A stretch of 41,657 nt of DNA from Thermus_A sp040290245. GTDB taxonomy: Bacteria > Deinococcota > Deinococci > Deinococcales > Thermaceae. Under the pieces are notes generated by a model that saw only the letters and a list, made by a program, of their open reading frames with translations, ran no database searches and had not been told where the DNA came from. This document shows, piece after piece, positions 1 to 7,992 of the stretch. The stretch lies in NCBI RefSeq assembly GCF_040290245.1, contig NZ_PSMQ01000007.1:1-41657 (forward strand). Direction: 5' to 3'. The number at the start of each line of letters is the position of its first letter. Positions within the stretch are counted from its first letter, which is position 1. A program made the position numbers and the translations under genes.

Positions 1-1040
1 AGGGTGACCGCCCGGAAGCCCCTTGGTCCCCGTCCGGCCGGAGCGATGGAGAGGAAGACCCAACCCCCCTCCCCGAGCCACTGGTGATAAGGGGCGGGGT
101 GGGCGAGCACCCCCTCTTCCACCCCTGCGTAGACGGCGAAGGCCCCCCAGGCATCCCCCGGAGGGGCCTGACGCCTCCCCAAGGGCCGGTCCTCGGGAAG
201 GACCCTGAGCCGGGCTAAGTCCCAGGGGGGAAGGTTGGCCAGGAAGACCTCTCCGGCCAGCCGGACCTTTTCCTTCCGGTGGAGGGCCACCACCCCCTTG
301 ACGCGCCGCCCCTCCACCTCGAGGCCCACCGCCCGGTGCCGGTAGAGAACCCGTCCCCCAAGGGCGCGTAGGGCCCTTTCCAGGGTTTGGCTCACTTCGC
401 CCATCCCCCCTTGAGGCAGGGCCACCCCGCGGTGGGGCAGGTCAAGGGCCGCGGCCCCGTAAAGGGCATAGGGGTCCACCGTCTGGGCGCTGATGAGGGC
501 TTGGCCCTGGAGGAAGAGGGGAAACCACCCTGCCCTTGGGGTGTAGCGGGAAAGGGGAAGGAAGGCCTCGGGTAGCAAGGGGAGAAGGGAGGGCAGGGCC
601 CCGAGGAGGGCCTTCCACTCCTTAGGGTGGGCTGGGGGGAAGGGAAGGTGGGGGGCAAGCCGCCAGAGCCTTTCCGCCCTCCCCTCCTGCCAAAGGAGGA
701 AGGGGAGGACGTCCCGTCCGAAGCCTGCCCCTAAGGCTTCCCTCTCCGCTTTCCTCCCTACAGGCCTCACCACCTCCCCATAGGGGGATTGGACCCGGAT
801 TAGGGGGCTTCCTTCGGGTAGACGGGGAAAGGGGAGAGGGATTCCCACAGCCTCCATGAGCTCGAGCCCTCCGAGGAGGGTGGCCCCCGCGTCGAAGAGG
901 AAGCCCCGGTGGAAGAAGGTGCCCGCGAGCCCACCGGGGTAGGCCTGAGCCTCCAGGACCGTGACCTCGAGGCCCGAACGGGCCAAAGCCAAGGCGGCGG
1001 AAAGGCCTCCGACCCCAGCCCCGATGACCACTGCCCTCAT
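1..1040 (-). CDS. CrtI-like FAD-dependent oxidoreductase (3' end outside window)
   Basis: The first 346 residues of a minus-strand gene that runs off the left edge. The N-terminus MRAVVIGAGVGGLSAA is a Rossmann GxGxxG dinucleotide-binding motif, followed by LEVTVLEAQAYPGG, the classic start of phytoene-desaturase/carotenoid-isomerase-like FAD enzymes. The start at 1040 overlaps the stop of the upstream peroxiredoxin gene by four bases, so the two are probably cotranscribed. It is distinct from the full-length CrtI at 7944-9515. The substrate cannot be named: a carotenoid desaturase, ketolase or isomerase role is plausible from family and neighbourhood, but a general amine-oxidase-like flavoenzyme is not excluded. 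The frame is open throughout. Confidence 0.85.
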   Translation of the reverse strand, partial: MRAVVIGAGVGGLSAALALARSGLEVTVLEAQAYPGGLAGTFFHRGFLFDAGATLLGGLELMEAVGIPLPFPRLPEGSPLIRVQSPYGEVVRPVGRKAEREALGAGFGRDVLPFLLWQEGRAERLWRLAPHLPFPPAHPKEWKALLGALPSLLPLLPEAFLPLSRYTPRAGWFPLFLQGQALISAQTVDPYALYGAAALDLPHRGVALPQGGMGEVSQTLERALRALGGRVLYRHRAVGLEVEGRRVKGVVALHRKEKVRLAGEVFLANLPPWDLARLRVLPEDRPLGRRQAPPGDAWGAFAVYAGVEEGVLAHPAPYHQWLGEGGWVFLSIAPAGRGPRGFRAVT

Positions 1041-1519
1041 CGTCGGGCCCTGAGGTAGGCCAATACGGTGTCCGCGTCTTTGAACGGGTTCACGTTCCGC
1101 CAGACCTTCTCCACCCGGCCCTCTGGGGAGATCAAGAAGGTGTCCCGGCTGTAGAAGCCGAAGAGGCTTTTCACCCCGTACGCTCGGGCCAGAGTGCCCT
1201 GGGGATCGGGGATCATACCCCCTTTGAGGGCCAGCCTTTCCACGAACTCGCACTGCTCCTGCGCGGGGTCGTGGCTCACCCCGAAGACCTCCGCGCCCAA
1301 GGCTTTGAACGCCTCGTACAGCTCGGCGTACCGCTTGGCCTGGGCGGTGCACCCAGGGCTTTTGGCCTTGGGGTAGAACCACAAGACCACCCACTTCCCT
1401 CGGAAGTCCACCTTCCGGCCGTAGCTGTCCACAGCCTCCAGGATGGGTGCGGGGTCCCCCGGGCTCACCGCCTTCCCTAAGCCCAAAAGGCCCAGGAAGA
1501 GGAGAAAGGCGCGTTTCAT
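1037..1519 (-). CDS. Exported peroxiredoxin (AhpC/TSA, BCP type)
   Basis: 160 residues. The N-terminus MKRAFLLFLGLLGLGKA looks like a signal peptide or membrane anchor. The thioredoxin-fold peroxiredoxin core follows, with the peroxidatic motif FYPKAKSPGCTAQ (Cys57), GVSHD, and DTFLISPEGRVEKVW near the end. BCP enzymes of the atypical 2-Cys kind have a second Cys five residues after the first; here that position is not Cys and the next Cys is Cys90, so a 1-Cys mechanism or a Cys57-Cys90 pair is possible. It would reduce hydroperoxides, probably outside the membrane if the leader works. The start at 1519 follows a GGTGAAAGG ribosome-binding site. It is divergent from phr and overlaps the CrtI-like gene downstream. 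Confidence 0.88.
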   Translation of the reverse strand: MKRAFLLFLGLLGLGKAVSPGDPAPILEAVDSYGRKVDFRGKWVVLWFYPKAKSPGCTAQAKRYAELYEAFKALGAEVFGVSHDPAQEQCEFVERLALKGGMIPDPQGTLARAYGVKSLFGFYSRDTFLISPEGRVEKVWRNVNPFKDADTVLAYLRARR

Positions 1520-1531
1520 CCTTTCACCTTA

Positions 1532-1580
1532 GCGCCCTTTTGGGCGGGATTTTGGGCTCAGGGCACACTTTTGCCCCTGA
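1532..1580. promoter_or_regulatory. Divergent promoter region with two inverted repeats upstream of phr
   Basis: The 81 bases between the peroxiredoxin and photolyase genes hold two dyads: CGCCC-TTTT-GGGCG at about 1533-1546, and CTCAGGGCA / TGCCCCTGAG (one bulged base) at about 1557-1580. A weak -10-like TAGGCT lies at about 1588-1593, just before the GTG at 1601, which would make the phr mRNA nearly leaderless. No good -35 box is seen, so an activator-dependent promoter is likely. In T. thermophilus the phr promoter is activated by the CRP-like LdrP; whether either dyad is its site here is inference. Confidence 0.4.
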
Positions 1581-1600
1581 GGATCCCTTAGGCTTGCCCT

Positions 1601-2854
1601 GTGGTTCTGGTCTGGCACCGGGCAGACCTACGCCTACACGACCTTCCTGCCCTCCTCGAGGCCCTCAAGCGGGGCCCCGCCTTGGGTCTTGTGGTCCTGG
1701 ACCCCCTTCTTCTCAAGACCCATCCCCGGCGCCGGGCCTGGTTTTTCGCCAACCTGCGCGCCTTAAGGCTTGCGTATGCCCAAAGGGGTGGCCTCCTTTT
1801 GATTCGGGAAGGGCCTCCTTGGGAGGTGGTGCCCTGGGTGGCCCGGGCGGTGGGGGCGGAAGCGGTCCACGCCTCCTTGGCCTACACCCCCTACGGCCGG
1901 ATGCGGGACGAACGGGTGGGCCGGGCGGTTCCGCTCAAACTTTTTCCCGGCCAGTACGCCTTCTCTCCCGAGGCCCTTCCCTTTCGTCCCTCCTTCCGCG
2001 CCTTTGAGCGGGCCCTGGGCCCCCTGCCTCCCCCCCTCGAGGCCCCCCTGCGCTTCCCCCCAGTCTCCCTGGACCTTCCCCTGGGGGAGGTCCCCCAGGA
2101 GATCTTCCCCGACCTTCCCGAGCCCGGGGAGAGGGCGGCTTTAAGGGCCTTGGAGAGGTTTCTCTCCGGGCCCGTCCACCGCTACCTTCTGGTGCGGGAT
2201 GCCCTCGAGGCAAGGACGAGCCGGCTTTCCCCCTACTTCACCCTGGGGGTCCTCTCCCCCAGGCTGGCCCTCAGCCGGGCTTTGGCCCTGGAGGGGGAAG
2301 GCCCCAGGAAGTGGGCTTCAGAGCTGGTCTGGAGAGAGTACTCTGCCCACCTCCTTTACCACCGCCCAGAGATGCTCCATACCCCCTTGGACCCCCGGTT
2401 TGCCCGCTTCCCCTGGCGGGAGGATGAGGAGGGCTTCCAGGCCTTTTTAGAGGGGCGTACGGGGGTGCCGGTGGTGGATGCGGCGATGCGGGAACTTCGC
2501 GCCACGGGCTTCGTTTCCAACCGGGCCCGGATGCTCGTGGCCCAGTACGCCGTAAAGTATGCCCTTCTTCCTTGGAAGAGATGCGAGGAAGCTTTCCGCC
2601 ATCTCCTCTTGGACGGGGATACGGCCAACAATCTGCAGGGCTGGCAGTGGGCGGGGGGGCTGGGGGTGGACCGGGCCCCCTACTTCCGGATGTTTAACCT
2701 GGTCAAGCAGGGCTACCTCCACGACCCCGGTCTGGCCTGGCTTAGGCGCTGGGCCCCGGAGTATCCCGGGTACGAGCCCGTGGGGGTGGACCTGGAGGGG
2801 ATGCGGAGACGGTATTTGGACCTGGTTCAGGGCCTGAAAGGGGGTGGGGCGTGA
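1601..2854 (+). CDS. phr: Deoxyribodipyrimidine (CPD) photolyase
   Basis: 417 residues, the normal length for a class I CPD photolyase and close to T. thermophilus Phr. It splits UV-induced cyclobutane pyrimidine dimers using blue light and reduced FAD. The N-terminal antenna domain begins VLVWHRADLRLHDLPAL. The C-terminal helical FAD/DNA domain shows RLSPYFTLGVLSPR, the VDAAMREL motif with TGFVSNRARM, and the hallmark DGDTANNLQGWQWAGG. The GTG at 1601 gives the start that aligns with the family; no strong Shine-Dalgarno is seen, consistent with a leaderless transcript. It is the first gene of a tightly overlapped operon (four-base overlap with the next) that ends with a second UV-repair enzyme. 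Light induction is expected from the nearby litR/ldrP genes. Confidence 0.97.
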   Translation: MVLVWHRADLRLHDLPALLEALKRGPALGLVVLDPLLLKTHPRRRAWFFANLRALRLAYAQRGGLLLIREGPPWEVVPWVARAVGAEAVHASLAYTPYGRMRDERVGRAVPLKLFPGQYAFSPEALPFRPSFRAFERALGPLPPPLEAPLRFPPVSLDLPLGEVPQEIFPDLPEPGERAALRALERFLSGPVHRYLLVRDALEARTSRLSPYFTLGVLSPRLALSRALALEGEGPRKWASELVWREYSAHLLYHRPEMLHTPLDPRFARFPWREDEEGFQAFLEGRTGVPVVDAAMRELRATGFVSNRARMLVAQYAVKYALLPWKRCEEAFRHLLLDGDTANNLQGWQWAGGLGVDRAPYFRMFNLVKQGYLHDPGLAWLRRWAPEYPGYEPVGVDLEGMRRRYLDLVQGLKGGGA

Positions 2855-3456
2855 GGAGCTTGGTCATCGGGGCAAGCGGCGGGATCGGTGGGGCCATCGC
2901 CCGGCTCCTCTTTGGGCGAGGGGAGGTCTTCCTGGCCGCAAGGCGGATGGAAAAAGCCCCGCCGGGGGCGGTCCGGCTGGAGGTGACGGACGAGCTCGAG
3001 GTCCACGCCTTCTTCCAGTCCCTTCCCCCTTTGGACCTCCTGGTCTATGCCGTGGGGGCGGTGGAACGCTCGCCTTTAAGAGACCTTCCCCGCTCCGCCT
3101 TTGAGACGGTGCTGGGGGCCAACCTCACCGGGGCCTACCTGGTTCTCAAGCACGCCCGGTTTACCCCTGGGGGAAGGGGGGTTTTCCTCGGGGCCTACCC
3201 GGGGTATGTGCGGGTGCCTGGCTTTGCGGCCTATGCGGCGGCGAAGGCGGGCCTCGAGGCGCTTTTGGACGTGGCCCGCAAGGAGTTCCGCCGCGAGGGG
3301 GTCCACTTGATCCTGGTCCGGCTCCCTGCGGTGGCCACCGGCCTCTGGACCCCTCTGGGCGGGCCTCCCAAAGGGGCCCTTTCCCCGGAGGAAGCGGCCT
3401 CGAGGCTCCTTTCTGAAGCCCTGAAGGACCCTCCGCCGGAGGTGGTGGAAATTTGA
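2851..3456 (+). CDS. Short-chain dehydrogenase/reductase (SDR)
   Basis: 201 residues from a GTG overlapping the phr stop. RSLVIGASGGIGGAIARLLF is the N-terminal NAD(P)-binding glycine motif; LLVYAVGAVERSPL occupies the NNAG-like position; the catalytic YxxxK is FAAYAAAKAGLEALLDVAR. The protein is shorter than a classical SDR (about 250), with the C-terminal substrate region reduced. SDR genes are frequent companions of photolyase genes, but the substrate is unknown. Four-base overlaps with both neighbours make it part of the phr operon. Confidence 0.88.
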   Translation: MRSLVIGASGGIGGAIARLLFGRGEVFLAARRMEKAPPGAVRLEVTDELEVHAFFQSLPPLDLLVYAVGAVERSPLRDLPRSAFETVLGANLTGAYLVLKHARFTPGGRGVFLGAYPGYVRVPGFAAYAAAKAGLEALLDVARKEFRREGVHLILVRLPAVATGLWTPLGGPPKGALSPEEAASRLLSEALKDPPPEVVEI

Positions 3457-3941
3457 GCTACCGGAGCTACTTCTACCCCATGCACCTCGCCCTCCTTTCC
3501 GTGGGGCGGAACTTCATGCCCCTGGCCTGGTGGACCCCCGTCTCCAAGGAGCCCTTCCGCTTTCTCCTGGCCATAGACCGCAAAAACCATACCCTTTTCC
3601 TCCTGCGGGAGCTCGGGGAAGCCGCCCTCTCCTTCCTCCCTTGGGAGGAGAGGGCCTGGGTGGTCCGCTCCGGTTACCTGTCTGGCCGGAGGGTGGATAA
3701 GGCCGAGAAGTTGGGGGTGGCCTTGCGGCCCGCCCAGAAGCTTCAGAAGACCCTGGTGCCCGAAAAGGCCCTGGCGGTCTTTGAGCTGAAGGTGGAGGAG
3801 TGGCCTTCAGATGGGGACCACGCCCTTTTCCTTGGGGAGGTCCTCCACGTGGAGGGAAGTCCGGAGGCCCGCAGGAGGCCTATCCTCTTCCTCGGGTTTC
3901 GGGACTTCGCTACACTGGGGGAGACCTGGAGGCACCGATGA
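3453..3941 (+). CDS. Flavin-reductase-like FMN-binding protein
   Basis: 162 residues. The sequence SVGRNFMPLAWWTPVSKEPF followed by FLLAIDRKNHTLFLLRE matches the flavin reductase-like/flavoredoxin split-barrel fold (PF01613 type), which binds FMN and reduces flavins or iron. The TTG at 3453 overlaps the preceding TGA and is the only start giving a full N-terminus. It is the third gene of the phr operon. Supplying reduced flavin to photolyase is an attractive but unproved idea; a role in another redox step is equally possible. Confidence 0.78.
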   Translation: MSYRSYFYPMHLALLSVGRNFMPLAWWTPVSKEPFRFLLAIDRKNHTLFLLRELGEAALSFLPWEERAWVVRSGYLSGRRVDKAEKLGVALRPAQKLQKTLVPEKALAVFELKVEEWPSDGDHALFLGEVLHVEGSPEARRRPILFLGFRDFATLGETWRHR

Positions 3942-4450
3942 GGAAGCTTTTGCTCCTTTTCCTTCCCCTTCTGGGCCTGGCGCAGGCGCCCTACTCGGTG
4001 GAGGGGTCGGCGGTCTACCGGGGGACGTTTCTTTTGGGAGCCTGGGAGGGGAAAAACCCCACCGCCCGGGGAGAGGTCTTTTGGGATGGGAAGGAGAAGG
4101 CGGGCGGAAAGGTTTGTCTAGACCAGAGGGCCTGGGACTCGGGCAACGAGGAGCGGGACGAGAAGGCCCGGAAGATCCTTAAGGTTGAAGCCTATCCCGA
4201 GGCCTGTCTGCATCTGGAACGGGCTTATCGGGATGGCGAGGTCTTCTGGGTGGAGGGCCGGCTAGAGATGGTGGGCCAAAAGCGGCCTGTGCGCATTGAG
4301 GGGCGGCTTTTTGAGGGCTTTCCCTTGAGGTTTGAGGGCCGGTTCCGGACCCGCTTTTCCGATTGGGGCCTCGAGCGGCCAAGCCTCCTCTTTCTCCAGG
4401 TGGACGACCCCGTGGAGGTCCGCCTTAGGGCCACCCTCCATCTGAAATGA
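3938..4450 (+). CDS. YceI-family secreted lipid-binding protein
   Basis: 170 residues with a clear signal peptide, MRKLLLLFLPLLGLAQA. The mature part resembles the YceI lipocalin-like barrel (YSVEGSAVYRGTFLLGAWEG at its start, then WDSGNEERDEKARKIL, the usual D-x-R-x-x-K-x-L helix motif). YceI proteins bind polyprenoid or fatty-acid-like molecules in a barrel; T. thermophilus TTHA0802 of this family binds a polyisoprenoid. A role in carrying isoprenoids fits the carotenoid neighbourhood. The ATG at 3938 gives the signal peptide and overlaps the upstream stop by four bases. Confidence 0.82.
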   Translation: MRKLLLLFLPLLGLAQAPYSVEGSAVYRGTFLLGAWEGKNPTARGEVFWDGKEKAGGKVCLDQRAWDSGNEERDEKARKILKVEAYPEACLHLERAYRDGEVFWVEGRLEMVGQKRPVRIEGRLFEGFPLRFEGRFRTRFSDWGLERPSLLFLQVDDPVEVRLRATLHLK

Positions 4451-5307
4451 TCCGGCTGGGCTATCCCTGTGAGAACCTGACCCTAGGGGCCACCACCAAT
4501 CGGACCCTTCGCTTGGCCTCCTTGGCGGAGGAGCGGGCTTTGGCCAAGGTGGAGGAGAACCTGAAGGACCTGGAACGGATCCTCCTATGGAATAGGCAAA
4601 ACGGCTTCCACCTGTTCCGCATTGGCCAACACCTTATCCCCCTGGCCTCCCATCCCCTTTTCCCTTACCCCTGGGAGAAGGTGCACGCCAAGGAGCTGGC
4701 CCGGCTGGGAGGCGTTGTCCGTTCCCTCGGGCAGAGGCTTTCCATGCATCCCGGCCAGTATGTGAACCCTGGGAGCCCCTCCCCAAAGGTGGTGGAGGCC
4801 TCCTTGGCCGAGCTCCGCTACTCTGCCCGCCTCCTCTCCCTCCTCGGGGCAGAGGAGGGGGTTTTGGTCCTCCACCTTGGGGGGGCTTACGGGGACAAGG
4901 AGGGGGCTGCTCGGAGGGTTTGGGAGAACCTGAAGGGGGAAAGGGAAGTCCTCCGCTACCTGGCCCTGGAGAACGACGAGCGGCTTTGGAGCCTCGAGGA
5001 GGTCCTTCCCGTCTCGGAGAGGCTTGGGGTGCCGGTTGTCCTAGACACTCTGCACCATGCCCTGAACCCTGGTCGCCTCTCTCTAGAGGAGGCCTTACAC
5101 CTCTGCGTTTCCACCTGGCGGACGCGGCCTAAGGTCCATCTGGCGAGTCAAGACCCGGCCCGTCGCCTTGGGGCTCATGCGGCTTTTGTATCCAGGGCGG
5201 ATTTCCAACGACTCCTCCAGGCTCTTCCAGCCCCCTTGGACATCATGGTGGAGGCCAAGACCAAAGAAAGGGCCGCCTTGGTCCTTTTGCAAGACCTGGC
5301 AGCCTAA
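4447..5307 (+). CDS. uvsE: UV DNA damage endonuclease (UvdE/UvsE)
   Basis: 286 residues. It starts MIRLGYPCENLTLG, the typical UvdE N-terminus, and keeps the TIM-barrel metal-binding landmarks: RIGQHLIPLASHP, RLSMHPGQYVNPGS, VLHLGGAYGDKEGA, ALENDER, VPVVLDTLHHALNPG, KVHLAS and a late VEAKTKE. The enzyme nicks DNA 5' of UV photoproducts and abasic sites, starting an alternative excision repair. It ends the operon begun by phr, so light-dependent and light-independent repair of the same lesions are produced together. Four-base overlap with the YceI gene. Confidence 0.94.
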   Translation: MIRLGYPCENLTLGATTNRTLRLASLAEERALAKVEENLKDLERILLWNRQNGFHLFRIGQHLIPLASHPLFPYPWEKVHAKELARLGGVVRSLGQRLSMHPGQYVNPGSPSPKVVEASLAELRYSARLLSLLGAEEGVLVLHLGGAYGDKEGAARRVWENLKGEREVLRYLALENDERLWSLEEVLPVSERLGVPVVLDTLHHALNPGRLSLEEALHLCVSTWRTRPKVHLASQDPARRLGAHAAFVSRADFQRLLQALPAPLDIMVEAKTKERAALVLLQDLAA

Positions 5308-5337
5308 GGTGAGCCCCCAGGAAAGCGGAAAACCCCT

Positions 5338-5535
5338 TCAGGCTATCCTAGCCTCTGCCCCTGGCCCTTCCTCCAGGGTTTTAGCCCGGGCGGTGGGGTA
5401 AACCAGTATGCCGTAGATGGGCTTGGCAACGAGGTCGGCGATGCTGTAGCCCACCTGAATGGCCAGCTCCTGTGCTGCTCCGCCCGGGAGCCAGGTTCCG
5501 AGAGCGTAGGCGATAGGGTAGAAACCCTACCCCAT
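5338..5535 (-). pseudogene. 3' relic of a microbial (thermophilic) rhodopsin gene
   Basis: Reading the minus strand from about 5535 to the TGA at 5338-5340 gives GFYPIAYALG, TWLPGGAAQELAIQVG, YSIADLVAKPIYGILV and ARAKTLEEG. From memory this is very close to the last two helices and C-terminus of the Thermus thermophilus JL-18 rhodopsin (TR). The helix-G Lys that binds retinal is present in ADLVAKPIYG. Homology begins about three codons before GFYP. The codon matching the Trp of WGF in TR is TAG here, so it is stopped as well as truncated. Everything upstream (helices A-E and part of F) is missing, replaced by the 3' end of the SDR gene at 5540. About 65 codons remain and cannot make a functional pump. 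Confidence 0.85.
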
Positions 5536-5539
5536 ACCC

Positions 5540-6988
5540 TCACCATGGAGCTTTGGCTCCGCCGCTGCCCCGCCTTGGATCCTCCCCCTGGGCCCTCGAG
5601 GCGATCGCCTCTGCGAGGTCGCTGAAGATGATGCGGTGAAAGGGATAGAGAGCCCACCAGTAAAGAAAACCGAGGAGGCCCTTAGGTTCGAAGTAGGCCG
5701 TCTGGACTAGGCGGGTACCCCCTTCCTCCGGTAGGCCCTGCCACTCGAGCCAGGCCCTACCCGGCAGGCGCATCTCCGCCCTCAGCCTGAGAAGCCGAGG
5801 AGGCTCCACCTCCTCCACCCGCCAGAAGTCCACCGCCTCTCCGGGGAGGAGCTCCAGGGGGTGCCGCCGTCCGCGCCGAAGCCCCGGTCCACCCAATAAC
5901 CGGTCTAAAAGTCCCCTCAGCGCCCAGGCCCAACCCCAGACGAGCCAGCCCTGCTCCCCACCTAAAGAGGAGAAGGTGCGAAAAACCGAGTCCGGATCGG
6001 CCTTCACGACTAGGGTTCGCACTTCCCGGATCAGGCCCTCCCGGTCCTCCAAATACACCCCCTGGCCCCCAAGGGCACCCGACCAGTGTGTTTCCACCTC
6101 TTTGAGGGCGATCCGTTCCAAGGCCAGCTCCACGGACCTACGGTAAGACAGGGGTTCGACCTCGGGGAATCGCCTTCGCGCCCAGGCGGTGTTCGCCACT
6201 AGGGGGTGCAGGATCCCTTCCACCAGGTGGACGGCTAGACGGGTGGGGATAGGGGTGACCAGGCCCACCCACAAGGCCGCCAGACGCGGCGCTAGCACGG
6301 GAACGGGAAGGATGAGCCGTTTAAGGCCGCGGACCTCCGCATAGATCTGCATCATGGCCTTGAAGCTCAGGGGTTCCATCCCCACCTCCACGATCCCCGA
6401 GGGCCCCCTGTCCAAGGCCAAAAGCAGGTAGTTGAGGATATCCCGTATCGCGATGGGGGAGACGGGGTTAAGGACCCAGCGGGGAACCAGCATGATGGGC
6501 AGTCGTTCCGTGAGGTAGCGGGTCATTTCGAAACTGGCCGACCCCGAGCCGATGATCGGGCCCGCTCGGAACTCCGTGGTGGGTAGGGCCTCCCGGAGGA
6601 TCCGCCCCACCTGGGCCCGGCTTTGAAGGTGGAGGGAAGGGTGGCCACCCTTGGGTAGGAGACCGCCCAGATAGATGACGTGTCCTACCCCCTCCGCTCG
6701 AGCCACCTCAGCAAAGTTCTGGGCCCAAAGGGGTTCTTTCCGTTCAAACTGGGGTTCGTACAGGCCGTGAACCAGGAAGTAGGCGGCCTCCCTTCCCTCG
6801 AGCGCCCTTTGCAGGCTCGGGGAGTCGTCCAGGCTTCCCGGGACCACCTCCACCTGCCCTGCCCAAGGCCGGCCCTCCAGCCGCCGGGGGTCTCGGACCA
6901 GGACCCGGACCGAATGCCCCCGCTCCAAAAGCCGGGGAATGAGCCTTCCACCCACGTACCCCGTAGCCCCCGTCACCAGGACTCTCAT
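5540..6988 (-). CDS. NAD(P)-binding epimerase-like protein with C-terminal DUF2867 domain
   Basis: 482 residues. The N-terminal half is an extended/atypical SDR (MRVLVTGATGYVGGRLIPRL, then VIYLGGLLP and the NDUFA9-like region). The C-terminal half from about residue 320 resembles DUF2867, an SRPBCC-like hydrophobic pocket (LEWQGLPEEGGTRLVQTAYF, FEPKGLLGFLYWWALYPFH). The combination is common in bacteria near photolyase or carotenoid genes, with no settled function. The ATG at 6986-6988 overlaps the idi2 stop by four bases, so it is the last gene of the carotenoid operon. Its 3' end abuts the rhodopsin relic, marking a rearrangement boundary. Confidence 0.87.
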   Translation of the reverse strand: MRVLVTGATGYVGGRLIPRLLERGHSVRVLVRDPRRLEGRPWAGQVEVVPGSLDDSPSLQRALEGREAAYFLVHGLYEPQFERKEPLWAQNFAEVARAEGVGHVIYLGGLLPKGGHPSLHLQSRAQVGRILREALPTTEFRAGPIIGSGSASFEMTRYLTERLPIMLVPRWVLNPVSPIAIRDILNYLLLALDRGPSGIVEVGMEPLSFKAMMQIYAEVRGLKRLILPVPVLAPRLAALWVGLVTPIPTRLAVHLVEGILHPLVANTAWARRRFPEVEPLSYRRSVELALERIALKEVETHWSGALGGQGVYLEDREGLIREVRTLVVKADPDSVFRTFSSLGGEQGWLVWGWAWALRGLLDRLLGGPGLRRGRRHPLELLPGEAVDFWRVEEVEPPRLLRLRAEMRLPGRAWLEWQGLPEEGGTRLVQTAYFEPKGLLGFLYWWALYPFHRIIFSDLAEAIASRAQGEDPRRGSGGAKAPW

Positions 6989-7992
6989 GATGCGGCCTCC
7001 CACCGTCCCCGGGCCTCCTGGGGGGTTTTGGCCCCGATGGCGAAGAGGGCGATGCGCATCTCCTCCAAATAGTTGGCGATCCACTCCGCCACCCTTTCCG
7101 GTCCCGCAAGGGCCGGGTTTAAAAGGGGTCTGGCCACCCCCACCAGGTCTGCTCCAAGGGCGAGGGCTTTCGCCGCGTCCGTTCCCGTGTACACCCCCCC
7201 GGAGGCGATAAGGGGGAGGTCTGGGAGCTCCTCTCGGCACTCCCGGATGGCCTGAGCGGTGGGGATGCCGATCTCCGAAAGTTCCTGGCGCACCACCTGT
7301 CCGAAGCGCACCCACTCCTCCACCCGGGCCCAGCTCGTTCCCCCTGCCCCCGCCACGTCCAAAGCCGCCAGGGGAAGCCCCTTAAGCCTCTTGGCCGCCT
7401 CCCGGCTAAACCCGTGCCCCACCTCCTTCAGGAGGACGGGAAAGGGAAGGGTGGGCAGGAGGTCTGCGAGCTTTTCCAAAAGGCCCCGGAAGTCCGTATC
7501 CCCCCCCTGCACCGCCTCCTGGAGAGGGTTGACGTGGAGGGTCAGGGCGTCCGCCTCGAGGAGTTCCACCAGGCGCAAGACTTCCTCCCGGCCATACCCT
7601 CGGTTGAGCTGGACCAGGCCCAGGTTGGCGATAAGGAGGACCCTGGGGGCCACCCGGCGCACCTTGAAGCTCCTTAAGGCCTCCGGGTTTTCCAGGGCGA
7701 TCCGGCCGCTCCCTAAGGACATCCCCACCCCAAGGGCCTCCGCCGCCTCGGCCAGGGCCAGGTTGATCCGCTCTCCGAGCTCCTCCCCTCCGGTCATGGG
7801 GGAGACCAGGAAGGGGGCCTTCAGGGTCTTGCCTAAAAACGAGGTGGTAAGGTCCACCTCGGTCAAGGAAAGCCCCGCCAAGGGGTCGTAGCGGAGGCGG
7901 TAGCGTTCAAACCCCGTGCTCACCCCCTGGTAGGCCACCTCACCTAGTAGGCAGGCCTCGAGGTGTTTACGCTTGCGGGTACGTCCTTCCAT
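6985..7992 (-). CDS. fni: Type 2 isopentenyl-diphosphate delta-isomerase
   Basis: 335 residues, FMN-dependent type 2 IDI that interconverts IPP and DMAPP for carotenoid synthesis. It shows RKRKHLEACL at the N-terminus (substrate diphosphate contact), PFLVSPMTGGEE, GVGMSLGSGR, ALTLHVNPLQEAVQGGDTDF, PVLLKEVGHG, ALDVAGAGGTSWARVE and LIASGGVYTGTDAAKAL, closely matching T. thermophilus IDI-2. The ATG at 7992 keeps the RKRKH segment; this makes an unusually long 49-bp overlap with the 3' end of crtI, suggesting translational coupling. Downstream overlap of four bases with the SDR-DUF2867 gene. Confidence 0.95.
   Translation of the reverse strand: MEGRTRKRKHLEACLLGEVAYQGVSTGFERYRLRYDPLAGLSLTEVDLTTSFLGKTLKAPFLVSPMTGGEELGERINLALAEAAEALGVGMSLGSGRIALENPEALRSFKVRRVAPRVLLIANLGLVQLNRGYGREEVLRLVELLEADALTLHVNPLQEAVQGGDTDFRGLLEKLADLLPTLPFPVLLKEVGHGFSREAAKRLKGLPLAALDVAGAGGTSWARVEEWVRFGQVVRQELSEIGIPTAQAIRECREELPDLPLIASGGVYTGTDAAKALALGADLVGVARPLLNPALAGPERVAEWIANYLEEMRIALFAIGAKTPQEARGRWEAAS

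Noticed and set aside
1447..2007. 186-residue open frame over the start of phr
   Set aside because: Low-complexity Gly/Pro-rich translation in the wrong frame of a clear photolyase gene.
3413..3425. Further CTGAA pair in the SDR gene
   Set aside because: Spacing is 8 bp rather than 11 and it lies inside coding sequence, so it was not counted among the regulon boxes.
5338..5535. Functional rhodopsin gene
   Set aside because: Only about 65 C-terminal codons remain, with an in-frame TAG and no helices A-E upstream.
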